DNA of 64,000 nucleotides from Bifidobacterium amazonense (GCF_018555435.2 NZ_JAFEJT020000002.1:61407-125406); one strand, 5' to 3'; counted from the stretch's first letter, positions 52,847-61,283 are shown. Notes: a model not told the origin generated them from the letters alone. Numbers and translations are program-made.

Positions 52847-53095
52847 ATGGACAACGGCAGCACGCGCAGGACGACGGGTTCGACGGTTCGTCCGTTGGTG
52901 GACCTGTCCGACCTGCCCAGGCTTCTGACGAAGCCGGAGGTCGGCGACCTGCTGCGTATCTCCCCCTCGGGGGTGGATCGCCTGCTCTCGTCCGGCCGTC
53001 TTCCCTGCTATCACCTCGGACGCCGGGTGCTTGTCCCTCGGGACGCGCTCGAAACGCTGCTGGCCCGCCCGTTCAACGCGGCGGTGCTCAGGTGA
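52847..53095 (+). CDS. xis: Excisionase / MerR-like helix-turn-helix protein
   Basis: 82 residues. LLTKPEVGDLLRISPSGVDRLLSSGRLPCYHLGRRVLVPRDALETLL is the standard small excisionase fold: winged helix for target binding, then a strand with the Arg-rich hairpin. AAGGAGG before the ATG. It should direct Int towards excision. The 3' end of this gene (from 53018) is the first unit of a tandem duplication, so two further partial copies of its last codons lie downstream. Confidence 0.85.
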   Translation: MDNGSTRRTTGSTVRPLVDLSDLPRLLTKPEVGDLLRISPSGVDRLLSSGRLPCYHLGRRVLVPRDALETLLARPFNAAVLR

Positions 53096-53724
53096 CGACA
53101 GCCGGTCCTATGTATAACGCGACGGTTTCGCCGGGCTGCGGAACGCCGTCCGTACGCCTTGACGCCCTGGTTTTTCTCCCCGCCTGTACGGGGATGACCC
53201 AGTTTCAGTCATGCCGTCGCGGTTTCCCCGCTCTTACGGGGATGATCCTGTCGGGTTTTTGTCCGGTTCGCCGGACGCTTCGTTTCCCCGCTCTTACGGG
53301 GTTGACCCGACAGCAGGACCGGCTCTGTTTCTCTTCCGGACGCCGGACGTGGCCCTTGGACTTCGTCCGAAACGCTATTGGTGCAGCCGTTCAACGCGGC
53401 GGTGCTCAGGTAACGACTCAAGCCGGTCCTATGTATAACGCGACGGTTTCGCCGGGCTGCGGAACGCCGTCCGTACGCCTTGACGCCCCGGTTTTCTCCC
53501 CGCCTGTACGGGGATGACCCAGGTCTAGTCATGCCGTGGGCTACGGGACCGTCGCGGTTTCCCCGCTGGTACGGGGATGATCCTGTCGGGCTTTTGTCTG
53601 GTTCTCCGGACGCTTCTTTTCCTCGCTCTTACGGGGTTGACCCGACAGCAGGACCGGCTGCCGTTCCCCGGACGCCGGGTGCTTGTCCCTCGGGACGCGC
53701 TCGAAACGCTCCTTTCCCCGTCCG
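53018..53724 (+). repeat. Tandem duplication of the xis 3' end plus CRISPR-like spacer region
   Basis: Units begin with GGACGCCGG at 53018, 53338 and 53670 (lengths about 320, 332 and a partial copy). Each starts with the code for GRRVLVPRDALETLL, degenerate in the second. Between them, GCCGGTCCTATGTATAACGC (53101 and 53422) and the hairpin series are shared. The long open frames in 53096-53762 are by-products of these repeats and not counted as genes. Confidence 0.8.
53169..53643 (+). CRISPR. Degenerate CRISPR-like array of type I-E repeat style, no cas genes
   Basis: Six hairpin repeats begin at about 53169, 53222, 53282, 53489, 53557 and 53617. The best copies have left arm GTTTCCCCGC and right part ACGGGGATGATCC, 27 nt, close to actinobacterial type I-E repeats. 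Gaps include two 33-nt ones (between 53248 and 53282, and 53583 and 53617), the normal I-E spacer length, and others of 21 and 36 nt. The two halves are copies of each other, so at most three distinct gaps exist. Repeats vary more than in an active array. No cas gene is in the window. Confidence 0.45.
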
Positions 53725-53762
53725 GCCTCTCTCGGGGCCGGGCATCCGTTCTTTTATTTCGC

Positions 53763-54098
53763 ATGAAAGCAGAAATTATGGCAGCGAAGGTTTTCAAGCA
53801 AAGCATGAATCAGGCGGTGGCCCTGATCGCCGAGATCGGCGGCTACGAGGAGTCCAACGACCCGACACCGGTGATGATGGGCCGCATGGAGGGGTCCGGC
53901 GATGACGCGACATGGGTCGCGCTGAACACGCCGTTGAAATTCCGCGGCATGCCGGTATGGAACTTCGATGTAAGGGTGTCGGTGCTCTCCCCGCTCAACG
54001 GCGCGGTGAAGAGCGACACGTTGCATATCCAGTTCCCGGCGTCGTCACGTCCCTCGTACGCGGACATGGTCCCGTCCGACGACGGCGTGCTCGCCTGA
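53763..54098 (+). CDS. Small element protein, unnamed
   Basis: About 111 residues from ATG 53763 (or 106 from ATG 53778; neither has a good ribosome site). The start region AAKVFKQSMNQAVALIAEIGGYEES is helical; the remainder (DATWVALNTPLKFRGMPVWNFDVRVSVLSPLNGAVKSDTLHIQFP) is beta-rich. Ending SYADMVPSDDGVLA. No signal peptide or helix across the membrane. Lies between the repeat array and the transfer genes. I do not recognise it. Confidence 0.5.
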   Translation: MKAEIMAAKVFKQSMNQAVALIAEIGGYEESNDPTPVMMGRMEGSGDDATWVALNTPLKFRGMPVWNFDVRVSVLSPLNGAVKSDTLHIQFPASSRPSYADMVPSDDGVLA

Positions 54099-54171
54099 CA
54101 TGAGTGGATTCGGGTGCCGTCGGGCTGCGGTGCTTGGCGGCACCCCTTTTTGGTTTTAGGAGGGTTTTCGT

Positions 54172-54762
54172 ATGGAGCGTTTTATCGAGAAGCTGCTGGA
54201 TGTGTTGGAGGACCTGTGCCTGGCGTGGTGGCGCATGGTGCTGGCATGGATTGTCTATCTGCTGCTTGTGTCCCCGATGATCATGTTCGGGAACGATCCG
54301 GCGTGCTTCCTGGCGGGCGTGCTCGCCCTGCCCTGGTACCTGCTGCTGTGCTGGTTTTCGAGACGGTTCCCGTCGTGTTCGGTGTTCATCAAGGATGCGG
54401 TGGATGATGGCGATCCCCGCGTGACGTGGGCCGCCGGCGTGCAGAAGGCATGGGGCGAGAACGTGAACAGGGCAGTGGTCCCGGCTTCGCTGGTATTGAT
54501 CGTTCCTCCCGCTCCGGGCGAGGTCACGGGTCGTGACGTATGGCCGGTGATCATGGGTTACATGCCGGGTGATGCTCCCGACCGGATGGTTCTTCGCTTC
54601 TGGCTGCCGTTGGGGATTACGCGTCAGTTCTTCGAGACCCAGAAGGCCGCGATCGAGCAGTCGTTGAACCAGCCGATCCTGGAGTTCCGTGACGTGCCGG
54701 GTGATATGAGTCTGGTGGACGTGGTGGTTGGCGGTCAGGCAGGCGCGTCATGGTCCCGGTGA
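54172..54762 (+). CDS. Membrane protein coupled to the FtsK-like translocase
   Basis: 196 residues with two membrane helices near the N-terminus (about 18-37 and 43-62), then a soluble domain of about 130 residues with VWPVIMGYMPGDAPDRMVLRFWLPLGITRQFFETQ. This last pattern resembles the segment that precedes the motor in AICE transfer proteins. The end overlaps the start of the translocase by 13 nt. AGGAGGGTT upstream of the ATG. Probably the membrane half of a split FtsK-type transfer protein. Confidence 0.7.
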   Translation: MERFIEKLLDVLEDLCLAWWRMVLAWIVYLLLVSPMIMFGNDPACFLAGVLALPWYLLLCWFSRRFPSCSVFIKDAVDDGDPRVTWAAGVQKAWGENVNRAVVPASLVLIVPPAPGEVTGRDVWPVIMGYMPGDAPDRMVLRFWLPLGITRQFFETQKAAIEQSLNQPILEFRDVPGDMSLVDVVVGGQAGASWSR

Positions 54763-55565
54763 GTTTGGGTGTGGACGCGTATGGTCGGCCGGTGGCCTAT
54801 GACATGGCGACGCCCTCGCATCTGCTGGTCGCAGGGCAGACGCGTTCGGGCAAGTCGGTGTTGATGCAGTCGCTGCTCGCCCAGTTGGCGGCCGTGCCGG
54901 GCGTGGTACTGGCGGGTTCGGACCCGTCGGGCATCCTGCTGGCCCCGGTCGCCGAGGCCGGTCGTTATGGCGGGAGGATCGCGTTGGGCACCGAGGACGC
55001 TGCCTCTCACTTGGACGCGTTTGCCTGGCTGGACCGGGTGTTCCGGGATCGGCAGCGGCTGCTGGTCAGGCAGGGCCGGGACAAGATCGACGTGGATGAT
55101 CCCGCGACGCCGCTGGTGGTGTTCGTGGCCGAGGAGTATCTGAGCCTGACCCAACTGGTCGCGGCCACGGACGCCGCTTCCTCCCCTCGTGGCCGTGACG
55201 CGGCGAGATTGAAGGCCTTGGTGCTGTCGTTGAGCGCGCAGGCGTTGAAATGCGGGATCCGCATGATCGTCAGCGTGCAGCGTTCCGACGCCGAGTTCCT
55301 GGGCGGCCCCGCCCGTTCCAATCTGGCCACGCGTATCCTGCTGCGTTCCGAACCGGAGGCCTCGCGCATGGTGTTCCCGGATCTTTCGGACGGGGATCGG
55401 GACTGGATCGCCCGCGCCTTGCCGGGCTGCGGCCTGGTGGAGGCTCCCGGACTGCCGCGTCAACGGTTCCGTGGCTATGACTACCCGTATGCGGCGTATC
55501 GGGATCGGGTCCGTTACTGCGCGTCGGTGAGGGGAGCGACGCGTGGGCCGGAGGGCGGAGCCTGA
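54750..55565 (+). CDS. FtsK/SpoIIIE-type DNA translocase motor (transfer protein)
   Basis: 271 residues. It starts MVPVSLGVDAYGRPV, reads HLLVAGQTRSGKSVLMQSLLAQL (Walker A at about 29-36), Walker B-like PLVVFVAEEYL, and IVSVQRSDAEFLGGPARSNLATRILLR, the sensor part of FtsK-like motors. No membrane helix; the upstream overlapping gene supplies them. In AICEs such proteins form a hexameric pore moving double-stranded DNA between cells. It is shorter than chromosomal FtsK and lacks a gamma domain. Confidence 0.85.
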   Translation: MVPVSLGVDAYGRPVAYDMATPSHLLVAGQTRSGKSVLMQSLLAQLAAVPGVVLAGSDPSGILLAPVAEAGRYGGRIALGTEDAASHLDAFAWLDRVFRDRQRLLVRQGRDKIDVDDPATPLVVFVAEEYLSLTQLVAATDAASSPRGRDAARLKALVLSLSAQALKCGIRMIVSVQRSDAEFLGGPARSNLATRILLRSEPEASRMVFPDLSDGDRDWIARALPGCGLVEAPGLPRQRFRGYDYPYAAYRDRVRYCASVRGATRGPEGGA

Positions 55566-55612
55566 GCACGCGAAGCGCGCGGAACGGCGGAGCCCGGAGA
55601 CGCGCGCGGAGC

Positions 55613-55643
55613 GGGGTACTGGCCTCTACTTCCCCAGTACCCC
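55613..55643. other. Stem-loop candidate for rolling-circle origin
   Basis: GGGGTACTGG (55613-55622) and CCAGTACCCC (55634-55643) form a perfect 10-bp stem with an 11-nt loop CCTCTACTTCC, about 100 nt before rep. HUH initiators of the CRESS type nick within the loop of such structures. The nick site is not obvious from sequence. Confidence 0.5.
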
Positions 55644-55706
55644 ACCCAAAAACGTAGCAACACCCGGAAAACCCAGTGTTTGCAAGGCTTCCGGGACATT
55701 GTTCCC

Positions 55707-55730
55707 GCTACATCGGCGAACGAATGTAGC
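55707..55730. promoter_or_regulatory. Inverted GCTACAT sites before rep
   Basis: GCTACAT (55707-55713) and ATGTAGC (55724-55730) are inverted 10 nt apart, next to the rep ribosome site; a related CGTAGCA is at 55653. The same GCTACAT occurs twice before the XRE gene at 61284. Likely regulator or Rep binding sites. Confidence 0.5.
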
Positions 55731-55745
55731 AGAAAGGAGAGGATG

Positions 55746-57026
55746 ATGGCCGACACCGGGAAGAAAGACGGGTCTAAGCCGAGGAAGGCCAAGGATCCGT
55801 TGAAGGCGTTGGACAAGGTTCAGGCCAGGCGGTTCATGGTGCGGTTCGATCTGCCCGACCAGGATGAGACGGCCTGGGGCGACGGCAAAGCGCATGAGCT
55901 GGTGGAACAAGCCCTGGGCAAGTGGAGTTGGATCGGCCAGGTCGAGAAGGGGGAGAAGAGCGGTCGCATCCACGCGCAGCTGTACGTGGAGTCCCCGATG
56001 AAGAGCCCTATCCGTGCGGGGTCGATCGTGCGCGCGGTCAGGGCGGTGACCGATACGGACGGGCACAAGGTCTCGGCGGACGTGGAGAAAGCGAAGGCCA
56101 AACCGAGTTCCTGCGTGGCCTACGTGACCAAACAGAAAACAAGATTGCTGGGTCCGTGGAGCAACAAGGCGATGGGCGAGTGGCCCGACCCGGACGGGAG
56201 CGAGCGGATCACCCGGGAGGACCTGTACCACGCGGTCATGGCGGAGGGCATGGGCCTGCGCGAGATTCTCGCGGACCAGTCGCTGGCGGTGGCCGCGTCC
56301 ACGTGCATGCAATGGCTACGCCAGGTCATCACCACGCGTGAGGCGTTGAAATGGGACACGGGCGGTACCCGTCCGGTCCGGTGCATCTACATCTACGGCG
56401 ACAGCAACACGGGCAAGTCCACGGCCGCCCGCGCCCTGCTGGCCGACGAATACGGCGGCGACGGGTATTTCACCGTCACGGACATGGACCGCGATCCCTG
56501 GGCCGGCTACGAATCCCAACGCGCGGTGCTGTTCGACGACCTGCGCCTGCCGACACCGAAAATCTCGTTCCAGACGTGGCTCAGGTATACGGACCGGTTC
56601 GATTTGCAGCTCTCCCGCCGTTACGAGAACGCATACGCCGCCTACGAGACGCTGGTGGTGACGAGCAACTGGAGCCCGGACGAACAGATCGAGAGCGTGC
56701 GCATGGCGTTGACGGACGGCAAGCTGCGCGACGAGGACGTGACCGCGTTCTATAGACGACTCACCCGCGTGATCCATGTGGACCGGTACGGCAACCCCCG
56801 CGACGAGACCAACCGATACCACCAAGCCCTCGCGGATCGCCTGACCGTCACCGGCGAAGCGTTGAAAACACTGCTCGACCATGACCCGCCCCAACCGCAG
56901 GGCTTCGACCAGACAACCCCACAATCCGACGGGCTCGCCGATTCGGATCCCGAATGGAACCTCGGCAAGCTGGGATCCGGTCAAAGTTACGATTCGGAAC
57001 TCTCCGCGGAGGATCTGATTGCATAG
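55746..57026 (+). CDS. rep: CRESS-like replication initiator (HUH endonuclease with SF3 helicase)
   Basis: 426 residues. HUH domain: motif I-like RRFMVRFDLP, motif II RIHAQLYVES (H76, Q78), motif III CVAYVTKQK (Y126, K129). Helicase: Walker A GDSNTGKST (218-226), Walker B VLFDDLR (D264, D265) and sensor VVTSN (N308). This is the order of Rep proteins of circular ssDNA viruses and of related bifidobacterial plasmids such as p4M. It would nick the origin Tyr-first and unwind DNA to replicate the excised circle. GGAG lies six bases before ATG 55746 (ATG 55743 alternative). A polar C-terminus of about 70 residues is disordered. Confidence 0.88.
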   Translation: MADTGKKDGSKPRKAKDPLKALDKVQARRFMVRFDLPDQDETAWGDGKAHELVEQALGKWSWIGQVEKGEKSGRIHAQLYVESPMKSPIRAGSIVRAVRAVTDTDGHKVSADVEKAKAKPSSCVAYVTKQKTRLLGPWSNKAMGEWPDPDGSERITREDLYHAVMAEGMGLREILADQSLAVAASTCMQWLRQVITTREALKWDTGGTRPVRCIYIYGDSNTGKSTAARALLADEYGGDGYFTVTDMDRDPWAGYESQRAVLFDDLRLPTPKISFQTWLRYTDRFDLQLSRRYENAYAAYETLVVTSNWSPDEQIESVRMALTDGKLRDEDVTAFYRRLTRVIHVDRYGNPRDETNRYHQALADRLTVTGEALKTLLDHDPPQPQGFDQTTPQSDGLADSDPEWNLGKLGSGQSYDSELSAEDLIA

Positions 57027-57081
57027 GAACCGTCACCTATGAATTTCAAAAACCAACATGACAGCAAAGAAGGAAACAACC

Positions 57082-57555
57082 ATGGAAATCAACTTCACGA
57101 TCACCGATGACGGCAAGGCTGTCGCCGGGGATCGGGACAAGCTCCCCTACCCTCGCTACTCTTACGAACTACCCGATGTGGAGGGCCTGCCCTACGTGTA
57201 CGGTCCGCCAAGCACCCTGCAGGATGTTGCCGATATAGCCGAGCTCCTCTATTGCAAGATCGATTATGACTATATCCGTCAACGGGCTTGGGAGGACCTT
57301 TATAGGGAACTGGACGCATATCACAAAATGACCTCCGACTTCTACGACTACGGCATAATATGCGGTCTTGATCGGAGAGGCTGGAACGCGATCTTGGAAA
57401 TTGAGTGGATGCCTCTTTATCGTCATTACCCGGAAAGCAGCTGGGAGGATACGACCATGATCCCCACAGGTTATGAGGTCGATCTGGGGATGTTCGCCGA
57501 GGCGCATCCTCAGTACGACCCGGAAAGTCCTGAATATGATCCCGACGCGGACTGA
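57082..57555 (+). CDS. Small acidic element protein, unnamed
   Basis: 157 residues, very acidic and Tyr-rich (DYDYIRQRAW, SDFYDYGIICG, HPQYDPESPEYDPDAD). No signal peptide or membrane helix. AAGGAAACAACC before ATG 57082. It follows rep by 55 nt, so it may be co-transcribed. The AT-richer codon choice (TAT, GAT, ATA) differs from rep. The net charge recalls DNA-mimic or anti-defence proteins of mobile elements, but there is no motif to support that claim. Confidence 0.6.
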   Translation: MEINFTITDDGKAVAGDRDKLPYPRYSYELPDVEGLPYVYGPPSTLQDVADIAELLYCKIDYDYIRQRAWEDLYRELDAYHKMTSDFYDYGIICGLDRRGWNAILEIEWMPLYRHYPESSWEDTTMIPTGYEVDLGMFAEAHPQYDPESPEYDPDAD

Positions 57556-57567
57556 GGCCATATGACA

Positions 57568-57599
57568 ACGACCCCCGACCTTTCAAAGCCGGGGGTCGT
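57568..57599. terminator. Bidirectional terminator
   Basis: ACGACCCCCG (57568-57577) and CGGGGGTCGT (57590-57599) form a stem between the gene ending at 57555 and the surface-protein gene that ends at 57621 on the other strand. Confidence 0.75.
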
Positions 57600-57620
57600 C
57601 TTACTGGTCATGCCGATGGA

Positions 57621-60600
57621 TCAGGCGAGTCCCTTCCAGGCGACGCCTTCCTGGTTCCAGCCGATGGTGCCGAGGTGGTCGTACTCGTTCCGGTCGCTGG
57701 TGTACAGGTGCTCGCTGTTGTACTTGTTGTACAAACGGTAGACGTTCACGTCGCCCTGGTCGGACTGGTACCAGGCGATGCCCTCGTAGTTCCAGCCGAT
57801 GCGGTCCAGGTGGTCGCGTTCCGCGCTGTCGAGGGTCCACAGGTGCTGGCCGTTGTACGGGTTGTACAGACGGTAGACGGGCGTGCCGGTCTTGGCCTCC
57901 GCGTTGAACACGACGCCCTCGTAGTTCCAGCCGATCTTCACCAGGTGGTCGCGTTCCACGGTGTCCGCGGTGTAGTGGTGCAGTCCGCTGTACGGATTGT
58001 ACAGGCGGTAAACGGGCAGCTTGGCCACGGTCTGCTCGCCGCTGGTGCCGCCGTTGCTGCCGGAACCGTTGCTACCCGAGTTGTTCGATCCACCGGTGTT
58101 TCCGGAGTTGTTGCCTCCGTTGTTGCCGGTGTTTCCGCCGGTGTTGCCACCCTGGTTCTGGTTCTTCTTGGCCTCCTCGAGATCGACCTGGGCCTTCGCG
58201 AGGTCGGTCTTGGCCTGCTGGAGCTTCTTGGTGGCCGCGTCGAGGTCGTCGCGGGTCTGCTTGTACTTGTTCCAGGCGGCGACGTACTTGTTGTAGGCGT
58301 CGATGACCGCCTGGCTGGCCTTGTCGGCCTCGGTGAGCTGGTCCTTGGCGTCCTGGAGATCCTGGTCGGCCTTGTCGAGCGCATCCTTCGCGTCCTTCAG
58401 CGTCTGCTCCGCCTTCGCCAGCGCCTTCTTGGTATCCGTCACCTGCTGGTCGGCGTCGGTGAGCTTCTGGAGGTTCTGCTTGGCGGTGGCCACCTTCTCG
58501 GCTGCCTTGGTCGCGGTGTCCTTGAGCTCGGTGAGCTTGGCGTTCGCGTCGGTGACGTCCTGCTTGGCCTGGTCGCGCTTGGCGGTCGCCTCGTCGAGGG
58601 CCTTCTTCGCGGCGTCGAGCTGCTGCTGGTGCTGCTCGCTGGATGTGCCGTTCTTGACGGCGTCGTCGTACGCCTGCTGCGCCTTCTGCTCCGTGGCCTT
58701 CGCGTTGGTAAGCGTGGTGTTGGCCTGGTCGAGAATACCCTGCTTGGCGGCCTGGTCGGTCTTCGCTGCGGCGAGTTCGTTGTTCGCCTTGGTCAGGTTG
58801 TCGGCGGCGTTCTGAAGGTCGGTCAGCTTCTTCTGGCTGGCTTCCACGGCCTGGTCCGCGGCGTCCTTGTCGGCCTGCGCCTGGGTGAGGGCCTTGGCGG
58901 TGTCGTCCTTCTTCTGCTGGGCGGCGTCCACCTTCGCCTGCGCGTCCTTGACGGCCTGCTCCGCCTTGGTGTCGTTGTCGGTGGCGGTCTGCTGCGCGGT
59001 CTTCGCGTCGGTGAGCTCCTGCTGGGCGGCGGCGAGTTCCTTCTTCGCGTTGTCAAGGTTCTGCTGGAGCTCGGTCGTGTTGGAAGAAGCGTCGGCGAGC
59101 TTCTTGTACTGGGTCAGCAGCGAGACGTACTGGTCCACGGTGAAGGAGGCGGTGTAGTCGACAGAAGCTGTGAGGTCTTCATTCCACACCTGCACACCGT
59201 AACCAGTGCCGTAGTTGCGCCATTCCTGGGTGGAGCCGTAGCCCTCGCTGCTGGTATCGGTGACGGCGAAGCTGAAATCACCGTTCGCGCCGTTGATCAA
59301 ATTGAGGTAGTGGCCGGTGCCGTAGCCCTTGCCGCCGTTCACGCTCGGGTCGCTGTTGTCCGTCCACCACAGGTCCGGGTACTTAACGGACAGGTAGCCG
59401 AGGTTGCCCTGGTTGATCAGGTCCTTCACGTCGTCCTGGGTGGCCTGATCCTGCTTGCTCATCCACTCGTCGAAGTAGGACTTCTCCGACATCCAACCGC
59501 CGAACACGTTACGGTAGACGCCGTTCTCCTGCTGGTTGATGTCGGTGCTGGTGTTGTCGAAACCCCAACCGAGGTTCTCATTACCGCTAACGCCCTTGCA
59601 GGCGTGCGTTCCCCAGTACGCGGCGAGGTTCGCGCAGACCTCGGACACGCCAATACCCGCGATGTTCACGTTGCCGGTGGACATGCCGAGCTGCTTGCGG
59701 ATCTGGTTGTACTGGTCCATCTGCTGCGCGGCCTTCAGCATGTTGTCCAGCGAGGTGGCGTCACCCGCCTGGCCGAGCTTCGTGTAGCCGGACACGTCAC
59801 CGATGCTGAAGTTGGAGCCAGTGACCGTGGGCCTGTCGTTCGTCAGCAGCTTGTAGGCGTATTCCGCGGCCTTCTTCTGGTCGGCGGTGATGCTCGGGTC
59901 GTCAGATTCCATGATCCACTTCATGAAACCGGCGGAACCCTGCGCGACCTGCTCAGCGCTGATCGTGCCGCTACCCGCGTTCTTCAGCGCCTCCTCGGCG
60001 GCGGTGACCTTCTGCTGGGCGGCGTCCACCTTGCTCTGGGCCTCCGTAACGGCGGTGTTGGCCTTGTCGAGGGCTTCCTTTGCGGCCTTGAGCGCCTCGT
60101 CCGAAGTGGTCTTGTCCGCGACCGCCTGGTCGTACGCCTTCTGGGCGGCTTCCTGGTCGGCCTTCGCCTTCTCCAGTGCAGTGGCGGTGGTCTGCTGGGT
60201 CTTCTTGTCGGTGTCGAGCTGGGTCTGCGCCTTCTGGATGTTCTCCTGGGTGGCGTCCTTGGCGGCTTCCTTGGCGGCGTCGGCTGCGGCCTGCTTCTCG
60301 CTGACGGTCTTGTCGGCGGCGTCCTTGTCGGCCTGGGCCTTGTCCACGGTGGACTGGGCTTCGGTGACCTTCTGCTTGGCGGCGTCGAGGTCCTTCTTGG
60401 CCTGGTCGATGGCGGCCTGGTTGTCGCCGGCTGCGGCGAGCTTGTCGTAGGCGTCCTGCTTGTCCTTGACGTCCTGCTCGGCCTGGGTGAGAATACCCTC
60501 TGCCTCGGTGACCTTGTTCTGCTGGGCAGCCACCTGCTTGTCTGCGGCGGCCTGGTCGTTCTGGGCGTCGGTAACGTTCTGCTGGGCCTGTTCGGTGGTG

Positions 60601-61154
60601 CCGAGTTCCTGGTGGAGCTTGTCGGCGTTCTGCTGGGCGGTGTCGGCGTCCTTCTGGGCGTTGTCCACCTCGGTCTGCGCGTTGTCCTTGTCCTGCTGGG
60701 CCTGGTCGGCGGCTTCCTGCTTCTGCTGGACGTTCTGCTGGGCGGCGGACTGGTTGTTCTGCGCCTCGGTCACCTTGTCGGTGGGGGTGGGGGTGGTGTC
60801 GGCGTTAGCGTTCTGGTCGATGACGCCGCTGATCTGGCCCTGGTTGAGGGCGGTGTTGTAGTCGTCCTTGGCGGTGTTATTGTTCTGCTCGGCAGTGTCC
60901 TTCTGGTTCTGGGCCTGCTGCACCTGCTGCTGGGCCTGGTCGACCTTCTGCTGGGCCTCCTCAACGCTCATCTTTGCGTCCGACACGGCCTGGGTGGACT
61001 CAAGCTGCTTGGCGACGGCCTCCGAACCCCGGGCCTCATCCGCCATAGCCGGGGCGGCACCCGACATCAACGTCGCGGTCGCAATCAGACCAGCACCAAG
61101 CTGAACGCCGACCTTGCCGTAATCCTTCTTCTTAGCATGACGCGCCTTGGACAT
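57621..61154 (-). CDS. Large secreted coiled-coil surface protein with CAP-like and three DUF5648 repeats
   Basis: 1177 residues. A signal peptide (HAKKKDYGKVGVQLGAGL, cut near APAMA-DEA) is followed by a Gln/Ala/Asp/Lys-rich coiled coil (about 45-400), then a CAP/SCP-like domain (about 405-665: VCANLAAYWGTHACKG, NENLGWGFD, EWMSKQDQ, GYGTGHYLNLI). A second coiled coil spans about 670-1000 and a Gly/Asn/Ser linker about 1000-1045. Three repeats of about 45 residues end the protein (VYRLYNPYSGLHHYT, VYRLYNPYNGQHLWT, VYRLYNKYNSEHLYT). No LPxTG; wall attachment is probably through the repeats. AAGGAG before the ATG. Cargo of the element; an adhesion role is likely. Confidence 0.88.
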   Translation of the reverse strand: MSKARHAKKKDYGKVGVQLGAGLIATATLMSGAAPAMADEARGSEAVAKQLESTQAVSDAKMSVEEAQQKVDQAQQQVQQAQNQKDTAEQNNNTAKDDYNTALNQGQISGVIDQNANADTTPTPTDKVTEAQNNQSAAQQNVQQKQEAADQAQQDKDNAQTEVDNAQKDADTAQQNADKLHQELGTTEQAQQNVTDAQNDQAAADKQVAAQQNKVTEAEGILTQAEQDVKDKQDAYDKLAAAGDNQAAIDQAKKDLDAAKQKVTEAQSTVDKAQADKDAADKTVSEKQAAADAAKEAAKDATQENIQKAQTQLDTDKKTQQTTATALEKAKADQEAAQKAYDQAVADKTTSDEALKAAKEALDKANTAVTEAQSKVDAAQQKVTAAEEALKNAGSGTISAEQVAQGSAGFMKWIMESDDPSITADQKKAAEYAYKLLTNDRPTVTGSNFSIGDVSGYTKLGQAGDATSLDNMLKAAQQMDQYNQIRKQLGMSTGNVNIAGIGVSEVCANLAAYWGTHACKGVSGNENLGWGFDNTSTDINQQENGVYRNVFGGWMSEKSYFDEWMSKQDQATQDDVKDLINQGNLGYLSVKYPDLWWTDNSDPSVNGGKGYGTGHYLNLINGANGDFSFAVTDTSSEGYGSTQEWRNYGTGYGVQVWNEDLTASVDYTASFTVDQYVSLLTQYKKLADASSNTTELQQNLDNAKKELAAAQQELTDAKTAQQTATDNDTKAEQAVKDAQAKVDAAQQKKDDTAKALTQAQADKDAADQAVEASQKKLTDLQNAADNLTKANNELAAAKTDQAAKQGILDQANTTLTNAKATEQKAQQAYDDAVKNGTSSEQHQQQLDAAKKALDEATAKRDQAKQDVTDANAKLTELKDTATKAAEKVATAKQNLQKLTDADQQVTDTKKALAKAEQTLKDAKDALDKADQDLQDAKDQLTEADKASQAVIDAYNKYVAAWNKYKQTRDDLDAATKKLQQAKTDLAKAQVDLEEAKKNQNQGGNTGGNTGNNGGNNSGNTGGSNNSGSNGSGSNGGTSGEQTVAKLPVYRLYNPYSGLHHYTADTVERDHLVKIGWNYEGVVFNAEAKTGTPVYRLYNPYNGQHLWTLDSAERDHLDRIGWNYEGIAWYQSDQGDVNVYRLYNKYNSEHLYTSDRNEYDHLGTIGWNQEGVAWKGLA

Positions 61155-61218
61155 CGCGCACTCCTTACTTGCTCTTCTTAAAGCGCCTTTACCGTGCAGT
61201 GCTGAACTTCCCCTGACG

Positions 61219-61254
61219 GCTACAAGGGAAAATGCTACATCTATGGAGCTACAT
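61219..61254. repeat. Three GCTACA(T/A) repeats between surface-protein and XRE genes
   Basis: GCTACAA at 61219-61225 and GCTACAT at 61234-61240 and 61248-61254 (periods 15 and 14). CGTAGC follows at about 61270. They share the motif found before rep. Confidence 0.5.
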
Positions 61255-61283
61255 ATATGTTGTTACGACCGTAGCTTGAGCGC

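Noticed and set aside
53211..53905. Short plus-strand frames reading FPRSYGDDP or SPRLYGDDP repeats
   Set aside because: Such peptides are the usual translation artefact of type I-E CRISPR-like repeats; no ribosome site and duplicated with the repeats.
57675..61181. Plus-strand open frame of over 1100 codons across the surface-protein gene
   Set aside because: Leu/Val/Gly-rich mirror of the repetitive coiled-coil gene; the minus strand has the signal peptide, domains and ribosome site.
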